From positions 310,001 to 374,000 of the forward strand of contig NZ_SMMI01000003.1 in NCBI RefSeq assembly GCF_009733535.1: a stretch of DNA of 64,000 bases. The letters run 5' to 3'. The translations under genes and the position numbers were made by a program. Shown in pieces: positions 63,049 to 64,000 of the stretch. Source of the DNA: Sphingobacterium endophyticum (lineage in GTDB: Bacteria; Bacteroidota; Bacteroidia; Sphingobacteriales; Sphingobacteriaceae). The notes under the pieces were generated by a model. It was given only the letters and a program-made list of their open reading frames with translations. It was not told where the DNA came from and made no database searches. Every line of letters begins with the position of its first letter. Within the stretch, counting starts at the first letter, position 1.

Positions 63049-63615
63049 TCAAGAAGATAATTTATTACGGATTCTACTTAAGGTTTCAGGACTCATACCT
63101 AATACAGATGCAATATATTGTAAGGGGACCTGATTAAAGAGCTTTTTGTTCGTTTCAAAATATTTAATATATCTCTCTTCTGCAGTAAGTGCTATAAAGT
63201 CAAAAACGCGATGTTCAACCTGCATAAAACATTTGGCTATAAAGCGTTTTTCCAATACATTCCAATTAGGGATCTGTTCCTGAATTTTTAAGTATTCGGA
63301 TTTTTGGAGTGTCCAAATCTTTGCATCCGTCAATGCTTCTATTCCCCAATTAGAAGGGAAATTAAAGAAAAAGGAAGCCAGATCGGTGATAAAATAACCG
63401 TCGGAACCAATCCATTGTGTTACTTCCTTTGATTCAGTCAATTTAAAAATCCTAAAGATACCGGATTCGATAAAACTTAATCTATTGCATGTTTTGCCTT
63501 CTTCCAGAAAAGATTGATTCTTTTCTAAATGTTCCGGAATAAATCTGGAAATAATAAGATCTGCTTGATCGTCCGATACTTCAAATAATTGAAACAGCTG
63601 TTCCTTAAACTTCAT
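63049..63615 (-). CDS. Crp/Fnr family transcriptional regulator
   Basis: 188 residues. Cyclic-nucleotide-binding-like beta-roll (about 15-110, NQSFLEEGKTCNRLSFIESGIFR), a dimer helix (about 112-135) and a short C-terminal helix-turn-helix (VPLQYIASVLGMSPETLSRIRNKL). The Arg-Ala cAMP-contact motif is not evident and no cysteine cluster for an iron-sulfur centre is seen, so the effector is unknown. This is the common Bacteroidetes type. Its start overlaps the transporter gene by 11 bases. Confidence 0.9.
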   Translation of the reverse strand: MKFKEQLFQLFEVSDDQADLIISRFIPEHLEKNQSFLEEGKTCNRLSFIESGIFRIFKLTESKEVTQWIGSDGYFITDLASFFFNFPSNWGIEALTDAKIWTLQKSEYLKIQEQIPNWNVLEKRFIAKCFMQVEHRVFDFIALTAEERYIKYFETNKKLFNQVPLQYIASVLGMSPETLSRIRNKLSS

Positions 63616-64000
63616 TAGGTTCGGGTTTTAAGACCGATTGCCGTTTTCTTTCATAGATATATGCGATATTAAAGATAATAACAGCAATTAAAATCATAGA
63701 GAAAGCTGCAACCTGAGTTAGTGTAATTGCCTCTTTAAAATATAAGACTGCCAAAAAGAAGCTAATGATAGGATTAATATACAAAAGAATCCCCACAACT
63801 GAGGAATCCAAACCTTTAAGTGCATAAATATTCAGAAACAATGGTATGATGGTGTAACCAATGGCAATGATAAGAACATAAGAATAGAATTCCGTCGATT
63901 TAGGGATAGAGGCATCTACTACAGAAAGTATTGGCAACAACAAAATTGTACTGACTAATATGTGAATAGTTAGAGTAAAGAATTTATCGATTTTAAAGTT
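63605..64000 (-). CDS. EamA/RarD-like transporter, N-terminus cut by window edge
   Basis: The frame is open to the right edge, beginning with residues NFKIDKFFTLT, and ends at 63605. The visible part (132 residues) has about four membrane helices and the C-terminal EamA-repeat pattern SSVVGILLYINPIISFFLAVLYFKEA, characteristic of RarD-like drug/metabolite transporters. A TTG inside (63943) is not the true start. Substrate unknown. Confidence 0.85.
   Translation of the reverse strand, partial: NFKIDKFFTLTIHILVSTILLLPILSVVDASIPKSTEFYSYVLIIAIGYTIIPLFLNIYALKGLDSSVVGILLYINPIISFFLAVLYFKEAITLTQVAAFSMILIAVIIFNIAYIYERKRQSVLKPEPNEV

Noticed and set aside
1..64000. CRISPR arrays, prophage, insertion sequences, tRNA or rRNA genes
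   Set aside because: No direct-repeat arrays, transposase or integrase motifs, or tRNA-like cloverleaf sequences were noticed on reading; a dedicated search (tRNAscan, ISfinder) was not possible.

Overview
The window comes from an AT-rich member of the Bacteroidetes, most likely a Sphingobacteriaceae (Sphingobacterium/Pedobacter-like) chromosome. Supporting evidence: a SusC/SusD pair, a HYC_CC_PP protein next to a TonB receptor, promoters of the Bacteroidetes form (TTG, 19-23 bp, TAnnTTTG), mostly absent Shine-Dalgarno sequences, and many proteins whose closest families are Bacteroidetes-specific. The genus is inference. The window starts inside an outer-membrane barrel gene (minus strand) and ends inside a RarD/EamA transporter gene (minus strand). 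No tRNA, rRNA, insertion sequence, CRISPR array or prophage was seen.

Layout. 1-5.6 kb: outer-membrane receptor, M20 peptidase, PlsC-type acyltransferase, a small conserved acidic protein and a secreted unknown. 5.6-9.4 kb: a trp operon (trpD-trpF-trpB-trpA, without trpE, trpG or trpC) preceded by a Trp-rich leader peptide, an attenuator and a promoter that overlaps a perfect palindrome. 9.4-12.8 kb: a 37-residue membrane protein, then a HYC_CC_PP protein and a TonB receptor with an N-terminal heavy-metal-associated domain and a His-rich linker. 12.8-15.3 kb: maf-kdsC, a candidate small RNA, floA. 15.8-22.3 kb: a four-gene signalling operon (hybrid kinase with three receivers, CheR, CheB, receiver-kinase-receiver protein). 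22.3-31.4 kb: azurin lipoprotein, two dihydrolipoyl dehydrogenase paralogues, thioesterase, small membrane proteins, a YdcF protein and uvrA.

31.4-42.9 kb (minus strand): a five-gene locus with SusC (broken by a one-base frameshift), SusD and three secreted peptidases (families S10, S9 and M14). It looks like a protein/peptide-utilisation locus rather than a glycan one. 43.1-49.4 kb (minus strand): TonB-C-domain protein, an unrecognised 326-aa protein, alpha/beta hydrolase, topB, dgt and a membrane protein. 49.5-52.0 kb: galM and argH, converging on a strong bidirectional terminator. 52.0-52.8 kb: a long intergenic stretch with a second candidate small RNA. 52.8-55.5 kb: rbfA-aat-aminotransferase-DUF2027. 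56.0-60.4 kb: heme synthesis (hemA, a hemC-hemD fusion, hemB). 60.4-64 kb: asnS, a TsaC/Sua5 protein, then minus-strand SRPBCC, Crp/Fnr and RarD-like genes.

Most of the window is core metabolism. The points most worth a second look are the double-layer control of the trp operon, the peptidase-linked SusCD locus with its frameshift, the CheR/CheB-kinase operon without a chemoreceptor, the metal-type TonB receptor pair, and two promoter-terminator units with no ORF that look like small RNAs. Several start codons were moved downstream because the longer reading frame would begin at or before the promoter -7 box.
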